NCBI RefSeq assembly: GCF_029212375.1 | Contig: NZ_JARGNU010000001.1 | Coordinates: forward strand, 1-64,000 | DNA length: 64,000 nucleotides | Direction: 5' to 3' | Origin: Zhongshania sp. | GTDB taxonomy: Bacteria > Pseudomonadota > Gammaproteobacteria > Pseudomonadales > Spongiibacteraceae | In this document: in pieces, positions 17,483 to 27,202 of the stretch | Position numbering within the stretch: the first letter of the stretch is position 1 | Layout: each line of letters starts with the position of its first letter | Program-made: the position numbers and the translations under genes | Notes under the pieces: model-generated | What the model saw: only the letters and a program-made list of their open reading frames with translations | Database searches by the model: none | Told to the model about the DNA's origin: nothing

Positions 17483-17566
17483 GTTTTACTACCCCGCATT
17501 GTATCCTGTGAGTATGCCATCCGCAGTTGCCGGGTCAATCATTAGCGGCAAATGCGGTGGCGCTAT

Positions 17567-20209
17567 TTAGTTATTAAGCTGGCTGAGTACATATTGCAGA
17601 ATGCCGCCGTGGCGGAAATAGGCGAGTTCCTCCTGAGTGTCAATGCGCAGGCGGCCCAGCACCTCGTGGCGACTGCCGTCACTGCGCGATAGCACAATAC
17701 GCACGGTTTGTTTGGGCTTTAGTTGCTCCTCGCAGGGAATGATGTCAACGCGTTCATCACCTTGCAGATCAAGCATTGCTCGGGGAATTTCCTTGTCGAA
17801 CTCTATCGGCATAACGCCCATGCCGACTAAGTTGGAGCGATGAATCCGCTCAAAACTTTCGGCAATAACGGCTTTTACACCGAGCAACAAAGTGCCTTTG
17901 GCGGCCCAGTCTCGGCTTGACCCAGAGCCGTATTGCTTGCCCGCGATGATGACCAGTGATTTGTCTTCTTCTAGGTATTTCATGGCCGCTTTGAATATGG
18001 GCAGTACGGTTTTACCGTCAGGCGCGAGGGTATAGCCGCCTTCGCGGTCCACCAACTTGTTGTGCAGGCGGGTATTCGCAAAGGTGCCGCGGCTCATTAC
18101 TTCGTGATTACCGCGCCGTGAGCCATAGGAATTGAAATCGTTGGGCGCAACGCCAAGGCTTTGCAAATAGTGCCCAGCAGGGCTGTCGGTGGCGATTTTG
18201 CCCGCTGGTGAAATGTGGTCGGTGGTAATAGAATCGCCAAAGACGCCCAGAATACGGGCGCTGCGCAACACGGGAAAATCCTCGCCAGCCAGCTGTGGCT
18301 TATCAAAAAAGCTGGGGCAGCGAATATAGCTTGAATCGACCTGCCATTGATAAGTGTCGCTTTTTTCAACTGCAATGGCCTGCCATTCCTTGGTGCCAAG
18401 GTAGACGTCTTGGTAAGCCTCGCGGTACATCGCGCCACTGACCGTTTTGCGAATCTCGTGAATTTCGGCGGTGCTTGGCCACAGGTCTTTGAGGAAAACT
18501 TCCCCGCCCTTGCTGTCGGTTGCGATGGCTTCTTCCTGTAAATTGAGCAGGGTCGTGCCTGCTAACGCGTAGGCAACAACCAAGGGTGGCGAAGCCAGCC
18601 AACTGGCTTTTACTTGGGGATGGATGCGGCCATCAAAATTGCGGTTGCCAGACAGCAGGGCGGAAACCACCATGTCCTTGCTGTCGATGGCCTTGGCGAT
18701 GGGTTCGCGCAGCGGGCCGGAATTGCCAATACAGGTGGTGCAGCCATAGCCTACTAAATCAAAACCTAATGAATTGAGGTCGTCTTGTAGGCCACTGTCG
18801 GTCAAGTATTTACTGACGACTTTAGAGCCGGGCGCCAGTGACGTTTTTACCCACGGTTTTACCCGTAAACCTCGTTCCCGCGCTTTGCGGGCGACCAACC
18901 CCGCCGCAATCATAACGTCGGGATTTGAGGTGTTGGTGCAGCTGGTAATGGCGGCAATAACTACGTCGCCGTGGTGAAGGTTGAGCTTCATTTCCTCAAT
19001 ATTGGCGGTCTCGTTTAAATCGCGCTCGCTGGTAGCGAGATAGTCGCGCATGGCATTGCCTAGATCGCTAACCGCGACGCGGTCTTGGGGGCGGCTGGGA
19101 CCGGCTAGGCTAGGCACCACGCTTGCCAAGTCCAAGGTTACGCTGTGGCTGAATACTGGCTGGTCGCCGGGGTTTCGCCACAGACCTTGGGCTTTGCAAT
19201 ACTGCTCGGTCAGGGCAATGGTTTGCGACGGCCGACCGGTTAGTTTTAGGTAGGCGAGGGTGGCTTCGTCTACTGGGAAATAACCGCAGGTTGCGCCGTA
19301 TTCCGGCGCCATATTGGCGATGGTGGCGCGGTCAGCCACACTGAGTTCGGCGAGCCCGTCGCCAAAAAATTCTACAAATTTACCCACCACGCCCTCGCGG
19401 CGCAGAATTTCTACTACGCTGAGCACCAGATCGGTGGCGGTAACGCCCTCCAATAATTTGCCGCTCAGTTCAAAGCCAACAACGTCGGGCAGCATCATTG
19501 AATAGGGCTGACCTAGCAGTGCGGCTTCGGCCTCTATGCCGCCCACGCCCCAGCCGAGTACACCCAAGCCATTTACCATCGGTGTGTGGCTGTCGGTGCC
19601 AAGCACGGTGTCGGGATAGGCCATTTTACCGTCTTCGCTCACCCACACTACTTGCGCTAAGTATTCCAAGTTTACTTGGTGGCAAATGCCGGTGCCGGGC
19701 GGCACTACATTGAAATTATCAAAGGCGGATTGACCCCATTTCAGAAAGCGATAGCGCTCTTCGTTGCGCTCCATTTCCTTTGCCACGTTTTCGCCAAAGG
19801 CTTGGGGTGAACCGTATTGATCTACGGTGACGGAGTGGTCTATAACGAGGTGTACTGGGATTTTGGGGTTGATTGCGGTCACATCGCCGCCCCGCTTGGC
19901 AACGGCATCGCGCATGGCGGCTAAATCTACAATCGCAGGTACGCCGGTAAAATCTTGCATCAATACCCTAGCGGGTGAAAAATTGAGGTCTTCGCCGCTG
20001 CTGGCGTTGTCTAGCCAGCGCGAGAAAGCAACGATAATGTCGGCATTCACCGTTTCGCCGTCGAAATGGCGGAGTTGGTTTTCTAGCAAAATTTTGAGTG
20101 ACTTGGGCAGCTGCGCCAAGCGCTCATCGCCCAATTTTTGTAAATCGTAATATTGGTAGCTCTGCTCGCCGCAAATCAGCTCTGAGAGCAGGTGTTTTGT
20201 GGACTGCAT
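17567..20209 (-). CDS. acnA: aconitate hydratase A
   Basis: AcnA interconverts citrate and isocitrate. The 880-aa sequence shows the IRP/AcnA-type order: N-terminal VLMQDFTGVPAIVDLAAMRD, HSVTVDQYG, cluster-binding Cys in SCTNTSNPDV and GYGCTTCIGNSG, and the C-terminal swivel domain with GSRRGNHEVMSRGTF and QYGSGSSRDWAAKGT. AAAGGAG precedes the ATG. It diverges from the kor operon across a 302-bp gap, and both enzymes could act in the same part of the citric acid cycle. Confidence 0.96.
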   Translation of the reverse strand: MQSTKHLLSELICGEQSYQYYDLQKLGDERLAQLPKSLKILLENQLRHFDGETVNADIIVAFSRWLDNASSGEDLNFSPARVLMQDFTGVPAIVDLAAMRDAVAKRGGDVTAINPKIPVHLVIDHSVTVDQYGSPQAFGENVAKEMERNEERYRFLKWGQSAFDNFNVVPPGTGICHQVNLEYLAQVVWVSEDGKMAYPDTVLGTDSHTPMVNGLGVLGWGVGGIEAEAALLGQPYSMMLPDVVGFELSGKLLEGVTATDLVLSVVEILRREGVVGKFVEFFGDGLAELSVADRATIANMAPEYGATCGYFPVDEATLAYLKLTGRPSQTIALTEQYCKAQGLWRNPGDQPVFSHSVTLDLASVVPSLAGPSRPQDRVAVSDLGNAMRDYLATSERDLNETANIEEMKLNLHHGDVVIAAITSCTNTSNPDVMIAAGLVARKARERGLRVKPWVKTSLAPGSKVVSKYLTDSGLQDDLNSLGFDLVGYGCTTCIGNSGPLREPIAKAIDSKDMVVSALLSGNRNFDGRIHPQVKASWLASPPLVVAYALAGTTLLNLQEEAIATDSKGGEVFLKDLWPSTAEIHEIRKTVSGAMYREAYQDVYLGTKEWQAIAVEKSDTYQWQVDSSYIRCPSFFDKPQLAGEDFPVLRSARILGVFGDSITTDHISPAGKIATDSPAGHYLQSLGVAPNDFNSYGSRRGNHEVMSRGTFANTRLHNKLVDREGGYTLAPDGKTVLPIFKAAMKYLEEDKSLVIIAGKQYGSGSSRDWAAKGTLLLGVKAVIAESFERIHRSNLVGMGVMPIEFDKEIPRAMLDLQGDERVDIIPCEEQLKPKQTVRIVLSRSDGSRHEVLGRLRIDTQEELAYFRHGGILQYVLSQLNN

Positions 20210-20511
20210 GGGTGAACTCCTTTGAGCTTAGTCGTGTGTGCATCGCTCACCCTAGCACAGACAGCTGAAAAAGCAGGTTTCTCCCAACGATAAAGTGCGC
20301 AATGGCGGTGGCATTCAATAGCCTTCGCCGTAAACGCCAATTATTGGTCGAGCTTGCGGCGCTCGGGACGACACTTAAATTATGCGCTATAGCGCCATTT
20401 TTCTAGTGAATTCTTAATCCTGCTGTGCTGTAATCGGTTCCGATCACGGGGTGTCGGCCCCGCTACAGTCCGGCACCTCGCTACCCAATAAATATAAATT
20501 AAGGGGGCGAA
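20210..20511. other. divergent promoter region, acnA / kor operon
   Basis: This 302-bp gap contains the start regions of acnA (minus) and the kor operon (plus). The acnA side has AAAGGAG and the kor side AGGGGG as ribosome sites. I see no clear -35/-10 pair, inverted repeat or riboswitch-like structure. Confidence 0.6.
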
Positions 20512-22293
20512 TTGAAAGTTACTAATGTTAGCGACGCCGAGTATTTTCACAAGGTTGTCGATTGCCAATATGCCTGCCCAGCCCACACGCCGGTGCCAGA
20601 ATATATCCGTTTAATTGCTGCGCAGCGTTATACCGACGCCTATATGATTAACTGGGAATCCAATGTGTTTCCAGGGGTCTTGGGTCGCACCTGTGATCGG
20701 CCCTGCGAGCCAGCGTGTCGGCGGGGGCGGGTGGAGGACGAACCCGTTGCGATCTGTCGTCTGAAACGAGTCGCGGCAGACAATAAGGGCGACATCAGCG
20801 CTCTAATGCCCATCATTCCTAAGAAAAAGAACGGCAAACGCATCGCCTTGATTGGCGCCGGGCCAGCCGCGCTGACGGTGGCCCGAGATTTAATGCCGCT
20901 GGGCTATAGCGTAGATTTATACGACGACCAGCGCGCTGGCGGCGGTTTTATGCGCAGCCAAATTCCGGCGTTTCGGCTACCGGAATCGGTGCTCAATGAA
21001 GAGGTTGATCGCATTCTCGACATGGGGGTGCTCACCCACTTTAATCATTATGTCGACAGCCTAAAAGCGGTGCTGGATAAAGACTACGACGCGGTGTTTG
21101 TGGGCAGCGGTGCCCCTCGTGGGCGAGATCTCGACATTCCCGGTCGCCAAGCTGCGGCGGCCAATATCCACATTGGTATTGATTGGCTGTCCAGTGTTGC
21201 CTTTGAACATATCGAGACGATTGGCAAGCGGGTCATCGTCTTGGGTGGTGGTAATACCGCCATGGATTGCTGCCGCACCGCAAGGCGTTTGGGTGGCGAC
21301 GAAGTCAAGGTAGTGGTGCGCAGCCCCTTTGCAGAAATGAAAGCCTCGCCCTGGGAAAAAGAAGACGCCCAGCACGAAGGTATACCCATTCTAGACAATC
21401 ACGTTCCTAAAGAATTTGTGTTGGAAGATGGCCGCCTTGTGGCCATGGCCTTTGATGAGGTTGAAGCCGTATATGACGCCGCCGGTCGTCGTAATTTGGT
21501 GTCGACTGGGCAGGCGCCCGTTATTGTGCCCTGCGACGATGTGCTAATTGCTATTGGCCAAGAAAACTCCTTTCCGTGGATCGAGCGCACAATCGATATT
21601 GAATTTGGCAAATGGGATATGCCGGTTGTCGATGAAGTTACCTTTCAGTCTAGCAATCCCAAGGTGTTTTTTGGTGGTGATGCCGCCTTTGGCCCTCAAA
21701 ATGTGATTACCGCCGTGGCCCACGGCCACCAAGCGGCAATCTCGATAGATCTGTTTTGCCAAGGCGAATCGGTGACCAAGCGGCCACCGCCGGGCGTGAC
21801 CCTCGTAAGCCAAAAAATGGGAATCCACGAGTGGAGTTACGACAGTGAAGTGGCTGCGGATGTGCGTTATCACGTGCCCCAAGCCGAGCTGGAAAAATCC
21901 CTAAGCAATCGCAAGCTTGAGGTGGAGTTAGGCTTTGACGCCGCCACCGCGTTTCACGAGGCCCAGCGCTGCCTAAACTGCGACGCGCAAACCGTGTTCA
22001 CCGAAAAACTCTGTATTGAATGCGATGCCTGTGTCGATATTTGCCCCACCGACTGCCTCAGTATTGTGGTTAATGATGTGGACGAGGCGGAGCTGCGGCA
22101 CAAGCTGAAAATGCCCGCTAAAAATACCGAGCAAGCCATTTATGTGTCGGCAGATTTAGCCACCGGCCGCGCCATGATTAAAGACGAGGATATGTGCCTG
22201 CACTGCGGCCTGTGTGCCGAGCGCTGCCCAACGGCGGCGTGGGATATGCAGAAATTCTACTATACCGTGAGCAAAGCAGGGCAGGGCGTTTGA
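20512..22293 (+). CDS. FAD/4Fe-4S electron-transfer subunit of 2-oxoacid oxidoreductase (KorC-like)
   Basis: This 593-aa protein has a GltD-type N-terminal Fe-S domain (CQYACPAHTPVPEYIRLI, then TCDRPCEPACRRG), an FAD site (IALIGAGPAALTVA), an NAD(P) site (VIVLGGGNTAMDCC), a second FAD motif (VFFGGDAAFGPQNVITAV) and a C-terminal ferredoxin domain with two CxxCxxC clusters (CIECDACVDICP, CLHCGLCAERCP). The predicted role is moving electrons from the oxidoreductase to NAD(P). The TTG start is supported by AGGGGG just upstream. The gene ends one base before korA. The arrangement recalls KorABC of 2-oxoglutarate:NADP oxidoreductases. Confidence 0.88.
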   Translation: MKVTNVSDAEYFHKVVDCQYACPAHTPVPEYIRLIAAQRYTDAYMINWESNVFPGVLGRTCDRPCEPACRRGRVEDEPVAICRLKRVAADNKGDISALMPIIPKKKNGKRIALIGAGPAALTVARDLMPLGYSVDLYDDQRAGGGFMRSQIPAFRLPESVLNEEVDRILDMGVLTHFNHYVDSLKAVLDKDYDAVFVGSGAPRGRDLDIPGRQAAAANIHIGIDWLSSVAFEHIETIGKRVIVLGGGNTAMDCCRTARRLGGDEVKVVVRSPFAEMKASPWEKEDAQHEGIPILDNHVPKEFVLEDGRLVAMAFDEVEAVYDAAGRRNLVSTGQAPVIVPCDDVLIAIGQENSFPWIERTIDIEFGKWDMPVVDEVTFQSSNPKVFFGGDAAFGPQNVITAVAHGHQAAISIDLFCQGESVTKRPPPGVTLVSQKMGIHEWSYDSEVAADVRYHVPQAELEKSLSNRKLEVELGFDAATAFHEAQRCLNCDAQTVFTEKLCIECDACVDICPTDCLSIVVNDVDEAELRHKLKMPAKNTEQAIYVSADLATGRAMIKDEDMCLHCGLCAERCPTAAWDMQKFYYTVSKAGQGV

Positions 22294-22294
22294 G

Positions 22295-24151
22295 ATGAAA
22301 CGAATCGAAGCAGTTAACGACTTTGTTATTAAATTCGCCAATGTAAACGGCACCGGCTCGGCCAGCGCCAATAATATGTTTGCCAAGGCGGTGTTCCGAA
22401 TGGGCTTGCCGGTTAGCCCTAAGAATATCTTTCCCTCTAATATTCAGGGCCTGCCCACATGGTATGAAGTGCGGGTCAGTGAAAAGGGCTATCTCGGTCG
22501 CCGCGGTGGCGTCGATATGATGGTGGGCATGAACCCCCAGAGTATGGCCAAGGATATAAAGGAGATTGATAGCGGCGGCTATTTTTTTTACGACTCCAGC
22601 AAGCCCCTCGATTTGCGCATGATGCGCAGCGATGTTCACTTTATTGGCGTGCCCCTTAAAGACTTGTGTCAGCGCGAGTTTAGCGATCCCCGTCAGCAGC
22701 AGTTGTTTCGCAATGTGATCTATGTTGGCGCCCTAGCCGCGCTGTTAGATATCGAATTTGATGTGCTCAGGGGCTTGGTGTCGGACCAATTTCGTGGCAA
22801 AGAAAAGCTTATTACCCCCAATGTGCGCGCCTTGGAATTGGGGTATCACTACGCTAGCGAACACTACAGCTGCCCGCTGGGTATTCGCTTAGAGCGCCGC
22901 GATGCGGTGGGTGAGCAAATTCTGATCGACGGTAATACGGCGGCTGGCCTTGGCGCTATTTATGGCGGCGCTACTGTGGCGGCGTGGTATCCCATTACCC
23001 CATCAACCTCGGTTGTCGACGGTTTTGATAAATACTGTAAGCGTCTGCGGATTGACCCTGGCAGCGGCAATAAAAATTACGCCATTGTGCAGGCCGAAGA
23101 TGAGTTGGCGGCGATTGGCATGGTGATAGGTGCCAGCTGGAATGGCGCGCGGGCCTTTACCGCCACCAGCGGCCCCGGTATTTCGCTAATGAGTGAGTTT
23201 TTGGGTTTGGCCTATTTTGCTGAAATCCCAACGGTGCTGATTGATGTGCAGCGTGCTGGGCCGTCAACGGGTATGCCAACCCGCACTCAGCAGTCTGATA
23301 TTTTAGCCTGTGCGTACGCCTCTCACGGCGACACCAAACATGTTTTGTTGTTTCCCGCCACGCCGCGTGAATGCTTTGAAATGACGGCCCAAGCCTTTGA
23401 TCTTGCCGAGTCATTGCAAACGCCGGTGATTATGCTCACGGATTTAGATTTAGGCATGAACGACACGATGTCGCCGCCACTGGTGTGGGACGACACGCGG
23501 GAATACCAGCGCGGCAAGGTATTTAATGAGGAGCAGTTAGAGGCAATGAGCGAGCGCTTTGGTCGCTATCTGGATATTGACGACGACGGAATTCCCTACC
23601 GCACTTATCCAGGTACCCACCCCAGCAAAGGCGCTTTTTTTACGCGCGGAACCTCGCGGGATGAATACGCGGTATACACCGAAGACGGCGATGCCTACGA
23701 GAAAAATATGCAGCGTCTGCTTAAAAAGTGGGATACCGCCAAACAGCGGGTGCCCGCGCCTGAGCTGATTAAGGCGGGCAAGGGCAGCAAAATTGGCGTG
23801 ATTCATTTCGGCACCAGCCGCTGCGCCACCCTTGAAGCAATCGATAGCCTGCAAGCCGAAGGCGTCGCAATAGACACTTTGCGCCTGCGGGGCTTTCCGT
23901 TTAATAAAACCGTGGATGCCTTTATCGAAGAACACGAAACCGTGTTTTTGGTAGAGCAAAACCGCGACGCACAAATGCGTACCTTGCTGGTGAACGAGTG
24001 CCTAATTTCACCGCGGCAATTCATTCCGATTTTAAATTACAACGGCACCCCGATAACGGCGAAGTATATTCGTGAAGAAATACTGTTGGTTGTGCGCGGC
24101 GACAATGTGCGCCCGTTGCGTAAACAACGCTCAGTGAAGGAGTCTGTGTAA
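22295..24151 (+). CDS. korA: 2-oxoacid:acceptor oxidoreductase, fused gamma-alpha subunit
   Basis: This 618-aa protein fuses a gamma domain (residues 1-185, NDFVIKFANVNGTGSASANN) to an alpha domain (about 205-600) with the TPP-interacting YPITPSTSVVDG motif and the QAEDELAAIGMVIGASWNGARAFT region. Gamma-alpha fusions are standard in KorA-type enzymes. It lacks its own Fe-S clusters, which the upstream gene provides. It overlaps korB by one base (TAATG). 2-Oxoglutarate is the most likely substrate from family and from the adjacent aconitase; pyruvate or branched 2-oxoacids are possible. Confidence 0.9.
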   Translation: MKRIEAVNDFVIKFANVNGTGSASANNMFAKAVFRMGLPVSPKNIFPSNIQGLPTWYEVRVSEKGYLGRRGGVDMMVGMNPQSMAKDIKEIDSGGYFFYDSSKPLDLRMMRSDVHFIGVPLKDLCQREFSDPRQQQLFRNVIYVGALAALLDIEFDVLRGLVSDQFRGKEKLITPNVRALELGYHYASEHYSCPLGIRLERRDAVGEQILIDGNTAAGLGAIYGGATVAAWYPITPSTSVVDGFDKYCKRLRIDPGSGNKNYAIVQAEDELAAIGMVIGASWNGARAFTATSGPGISLMSEFLGLAYFAEIPTVLIDVQRAGPSTGMPTRTQQSDILACAYASHGDTKHVLLFPATPRECFEMTAQAFDLAESLQTPVIMLTDLDLGMNDTMSPPLVWDDTREYQRGKVFNEEQLEAMSERFGRYLDIDDDGIPYRTYPGTHPSKGAFFTRGTSRDEYAVYTEDGDAYEKNMQRLLKKWDTAKQRVPAPELIKAGKGSKIGVIHFGTSRCATLEAIDSLQAEGVAIDTLRLRGFPFNKTVDAFIEEHETVFLVEQNRDAQMRTLLVNECLISPRQFIPILNYNGTPITAKYIREEILLVVRGDNVRPLRKQRSVKESV

Positions 24152-25203
24152 TGAGCTATATTCGTCCGGTCTTTCGTCACCCAGATTTACCTCGCAATGC
24201 CTTGGGCTTTACCCGCAAAGATTACGAAGGGGCTATCTCAACGCTTTGCGCCGGTTGCGGTCACGACTCGATAAGCGCCGCCATTGTGCAAGCCTGCTTT
24301 GAGTTGGCGCTACCGCCGCACAAAGTAGCCAAGCTGTCGGGTATTGGTTGTTCGTCAAAAACCCCGACGTATTTTTTAGGGAATTCCCACGGTTTTAATT
24401 CGGTACACGGCCGTATGCCTTCGGTGGCAACCGGCGCTAATTTGGCTAACCGTGAGTTAATCTATATTGGTGTGTCTGGCGATGGCGATACCGCATCTAT
24501 TGGCATGGGTCAGTTTACCCACGTTGTCCGTCGCAATTTAAATATGATGTACGTGGTCGAAAACAATGGCTGCTACGGGCTGACCAAGGGCCAAGATTCG
24601 GCTACTGCCGATATTGGCTCGGCCAGTAAAAAAGGCGAACCCAACCACTTTGAGCCTATCGACTTGGCTAGCGTGGCACTGCAATTAGGGGCAACCTTTG
24701 TGGCGCGCAGTTTCTCGGGAGACCGTGCGCAATTGGTGCCGCTGATTAAAGCGGCAATTAGTCACCGCGGTTTTGCCTTTATCGACGTGATCTCGCCCTG
24801 TGTTACCTTTAATAACAACCCAAAATCCACCAAGGGTTATGAACATGTGCGCGAGCATTTAGCGGCAACGGGCACCGTGGATTTTGTGCCCTTTAAAGAA
24901 GAAATTTCGACTGAGTATGAACAGGGCGAGTCTAAGGAAGTTGCCTTGCACGACGGCTCAGTGGTGCATTTGCACAAAGCTGATCCTGAACTTGATATCA
25001 CCAGTCGCCGCTCGGCGCTGCGTTTGATTAAAGACTACAAAGCCAAAGACCAAATTCTTACCGGCTTGCTGTATATGGATGAGAACTCCCAAGACCTGCA
25101 CGAGATTCTGGGCACCAGCAAAACGCCTTTGCGGGATCTAGCCGCGGCGGAGCTCTGCCCAGGACAAAAGGTGTTGGATAAATTAAATGAGAGTTGGCGC
25201 TAG
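24151..25203 (+). CDS. korB: 2-oxoacid:ferredoxin oxidoreductase beta subunit
   Basis: This is the 350-aa thiamine-diphosphate-binding subunit. Visible motifs are CAGCGHDSISAAI, GIGCSSKTPTYFLG, the TPP/Mg motif GDGDTASIGMGQFTHVVRRN with ENNGCYGLTKGQ, and VISPCVTFNN. The Cys residues in the first and last motifs are typical of KorB-type beta subunits that hold one 4Fe-4S cluster. GAAGGAG lies inside the end of korA. It is the last gene of the three-gene operon and a hairpin follows. Confidence 0.92.
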   Translation: MSYIRPVFRHPDLPRNALGFTRKDYEGAISTLCAGCGHDSISAAIVQACFELALPPHKVAKLSGIGCSSKTPTYFLGNSHGFNSVHGRMPSVATGANLANRELIYIGVSGDGDTASIGMGQFTHVVRRNLNMMYVVENNGCYGLTKGQDSATADIGSASKKGEPNHFEPIDLASVALQLGATFVARSFSGDRAQLVPLIKAAISHRGFAFIDVISPCVTFNNNPKSTKGYEHVREHLAATGTVDFVPFKEEISTEYEQGESKEVALHDGSVVHLHKADPELDITSRRSALRLIKDYKAKDQILTGLLYMDENSQDLHEILGTSKTPLRDLAAAELCPGQKVLDKLNESWR

Positions 25204-25256
25204 CGCGAGATAGCTCGGCATTGCGCTGGCCGTCCCAAGTTTCTGTTATATAGCTC

Positions 25257-25291
25257 AGCGCTAAAACACCTGTTACCGTAGGTTTAGCGCT
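25257..25291. terminator. hairpin between korB and the acyltransferase gene
   Basis: AGCGCTAAA (25257-25265) and TTTAGCGCT (25283-25291) form a 9-bp stem with a 17-nt loop between convergent genes. No T-run follows, so terminator function is inferred from position. Confidence 0.45.
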
Positions 25292-25306
25292 GGCTCATTG
25301 CTTTTG

Positions 25307-26182
25307 CTACCGAGTTAACAGGCGCCGTACTCGGCCCATTGTTAGGGCTTCCTCGCCGCGCCTTTCTAGTAGTGGCGGCATCATCTCATTTATTGCATCA
25401 GCCACCTGCTGGCGAAGACTGACCATGGTCTTTTGCGCGAGTCGCTTGCCTTTATATTTGCTTAGGTCGAGGGGTGGGGCAAACTGGATATAACACTTCT
25501 GGGGTTTTGGAATTAAAGTGCCAAAGACACCGACTGGGACCGGCCCGAATAGATCGCTGCGGGTATTTTCGTTGATAATGCCTAGGCGTTTTAAACCGCG
25601 GCCAATAAGCGTGTTTGGCAGATCTGCGCCCTCAATCAGGTGGCCATAAAATTCTTCTGGGCCAACAATCGCCGTGGGCACAATGGTGTAACCGTGCTTG
25701 GCGGCGAGCTTTATAAAACCGTAGCGCTCTTTCCACATGAGCTTGTATTTGTCTTCAGCTGATTTGGTCGCTTCGTGGGCGCCGCCGGGGAAAACCAATA
25801 AATCGCTGCCGTTTTCCATTAGTGCAGCGCACACATCGGGGTGGCCAATAACAATGCCGTTATTGAGCAGCAAATTCTCGTTGAGCGTGTTCCACAGAAA
25901 TTTGTCGCTGAGCGGTCGCAAAAAACGCTGTTGTTCGGTCAGCATTGGCAGGCCAATAATGGGGCCGTCTACCGCGTACATAGCGTGGTTGGCGATGAAA
26001 AGGCAGGGCTGCTGGGGGATGTTGTGGGTGTCGATAAGCTTAGGTTCGAACATCCGTTTAATTAGTGTGTCTAGCAGCCTTACCATAGTTGATGCTGGGG
26101 GCTTAACTTGCACGGCCTTATTAATATAGCGAACAAGATCGTCGCCGCTGTAGGGTACAGCGGTTTTATCGGTAAAAGCCAT
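25307..26182 (-). CDS. lysophospholipid acyltransferase-family protein
   Basis: This is a PlsC-fold acyltransferase of about 291 aa. The acceptor motif reads NHAMYAVDG (His and Asp five residues apart, as in the diacylglycerol-acyltransferase-like branch), followed by FPGGAHEATKS and PTAIVGPEEFYG. It probably moves an acyl chain to a lipid, perhaps in storage-lipid or membrane synthesis. The open frame starts at 26200, but the ATG at 26182 has AGGA at proper spacing. It lies downstream of the tetR gene on the same strand with a 126-bp gap; a link to the catabolic genes is unproven. Confidence 0.85.
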   Translation of the reverse strand: MAFTDKTAVPYSGDDLVRYINKAVQVKPPASTMVRLLDTLIKRMFEPKLIDTHNIPQQPCLFIANHAMYAVDGPIIGLPMLTEQQRFLRPLSDKFLWNTLNENLLLNNGIVIGHPDVCAALMENGSDLLVFPGGAHEATKSAEDKYKLMWKERYGFIKLAAKHGYTIVPTAIVGPEEFYGHLIEGADLPNTLIGRGLKRLGIINENTRSDLFGPVPVGVFGTLIPKPQKCYIQFAPPLDLSKYKGKRLAQKTMVSLRQQVADAINEMMPPLLERRGEEALTMGRVRRLLTR

Positions 26183-26308
26183 GAAATGATCCTGCTGCAT
26201 AAATGGGCGCGAACCGCCATATTAGCAGAGCAGGGAAATGAATAGAAATTTAGCTGCGGACTAACTCAGCAGGCTGGGTTTCGAATGGCCGAAAGCGGCG
26301 TAGGGTGA

Positions 26309-26941
26309 TTAGGCCGCGACATTTTTGACCAACACATACTCGCAATAGCGTTTTAGTGAGCTGAGGGACTTTTTGATATCAACAACCTCAGGGGTAACCA
26401 GCCATTGGTAGATAAGGCCGTAAATGCGACTATAGTAGTCAATCACAAATTGGGGGATATCGATATCGGCAGGGAAATCACCGCGCCTTACACCTTCCTC
26501 CACAATTTTAGTTAGCCCTTGTTGGGACTCGGTGTTGTAACGCACCAGCTCGTCGCTTAACACCGAGGGATGGCCCAGCGAGTCAAACCACAGGGTATAC
26601 ATTACTTTAACGTTATCGGCTTCGTTAATAATAATATGTTCAACGGCGTCAACACGGGTGCGTATCGCGTCGATGCCTGATTTGCCGTCTGTTTCCTGTA
26701 GGTAGCCATACCACAGTTTTCGGTGTTCGATGAGAATGCGTTTAAAGAGCTCTTCTTTAGAGCCGAAGCGAGCGCTGGCTAAACCGCGGCTGTAGCCAGC
26801 GCGTTCACCGACTTCTTTTAAGGTGGTTTTTTCCGTTCCGATTGCCAAAATAAGCTCATTCGCGACTTGCAGCATATTCTCGTCTGACTTGGCGACGCGT
26901 TCTGCTTGGGTTAGTTTTTGTTGGCTTTCGGGCGCTGTCAT
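26309..26941 (-). CDS. TetR-family transcriptional regulator
   Basis: This is a 210-aa TetR/AcrR-type repressor. The N-terminal helix-turn-helix (about residues 25-70) reads TTLKEVGERAGYSRGLASARFGSKEELFKRI, and the remainder is an all-helical ligand/dimer domain. It is divergent from the TonB-receptor gene. Two near-identical palindromes lie between them, one over its own predicted promoter, so it likely represses itself and the catabolic operon until an acyl-CoA or related ligand binds. The ligand is not known. Confidence 0.9.
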   Translation of the reverse strand: MTAPESQQKLTQAERVAKSDENMLQVANELILAIGTEKTTLKEVGERAGYSRGLASARFGSKEELFKRILIEHRKLWYGYLQETDGKSGIDAIRTRVDAVEHIIINEADNVKVMYTLWFDSLGHPSVLSDELVRYNTESQQGLTKIVEEGVRRGDFPADIDIPQFVIDYYSRIYGLIYQWLVTPEVVDIKKSLSSLKRYCEYVLVKNVAA

Positions 26942-26973
26942 ATACGTGGCTTGTTAAATGTGCAGTAGATGAA

Positions 26974-27002
26974 ATTGTAAGCTGCTTCCGTCTTTGCGGC
27001 AA
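26974..27002 (-). promoter_or_regulatory. candidate tetR promoter
   Basis: On the minus strand TTGCCG (27002-26997), 17 bases and TACAAT (26979-26974) resemble a sigma-70 promoter, about 33 bp before the tetR ATG. The -35 element touches the left edge of operator 1, as expected for autorepression. Confidence 0.4.
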
Positions 27003-27031
27003 GATACTTGTTTGTTTTAAACAAATATCTT
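27001..27031. promoter_or_regulatory. TetR operator 1 (predicted)
   Basis: AAGATACTTGTTT (27001-27013) is the reverse complement of 27019-27031 except at one position. Its core recurs at 27176 with 20 of 22 identical bases. It lies about 75 bp from the tetR start. Confidence 0.65.
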
Positions 27032-27173
27032 ACCACGCTGGCATTATCGCGTACTAAAAGCTATACCTTTAGAGCATTGCTGGTTAGCGCTATGGGTAGT
27101 GGCGCCTAGCAAGAATGGCAAGCGATGTCCATATAACAGAATATTTAATTACAGGAGTTTTATATAACAAATT

Positions 27174-27202
27174 AAACTTGTTTGTTTCAAGCAAATAAGT
27201 TT
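27174..27202. promoter_or_regulatory. TetR operator 2 (predicted)
   Basis: AAACTTGTTTG (27174-27184) and CAAATAAGTTT (27192-27202) form a 10/11 inverted repeat with the same core as operator 1, spaced 170 bp from it. It overlaps the -35 element of the candidate receptor promoter. Confidence 0.65.

Noticed and set aside
22178-22639. 153-codon minus-strand frame at the start of korA
   Set aside because: It lies antisense to the ferredoxin domain and gamma domain, both clearly coding.
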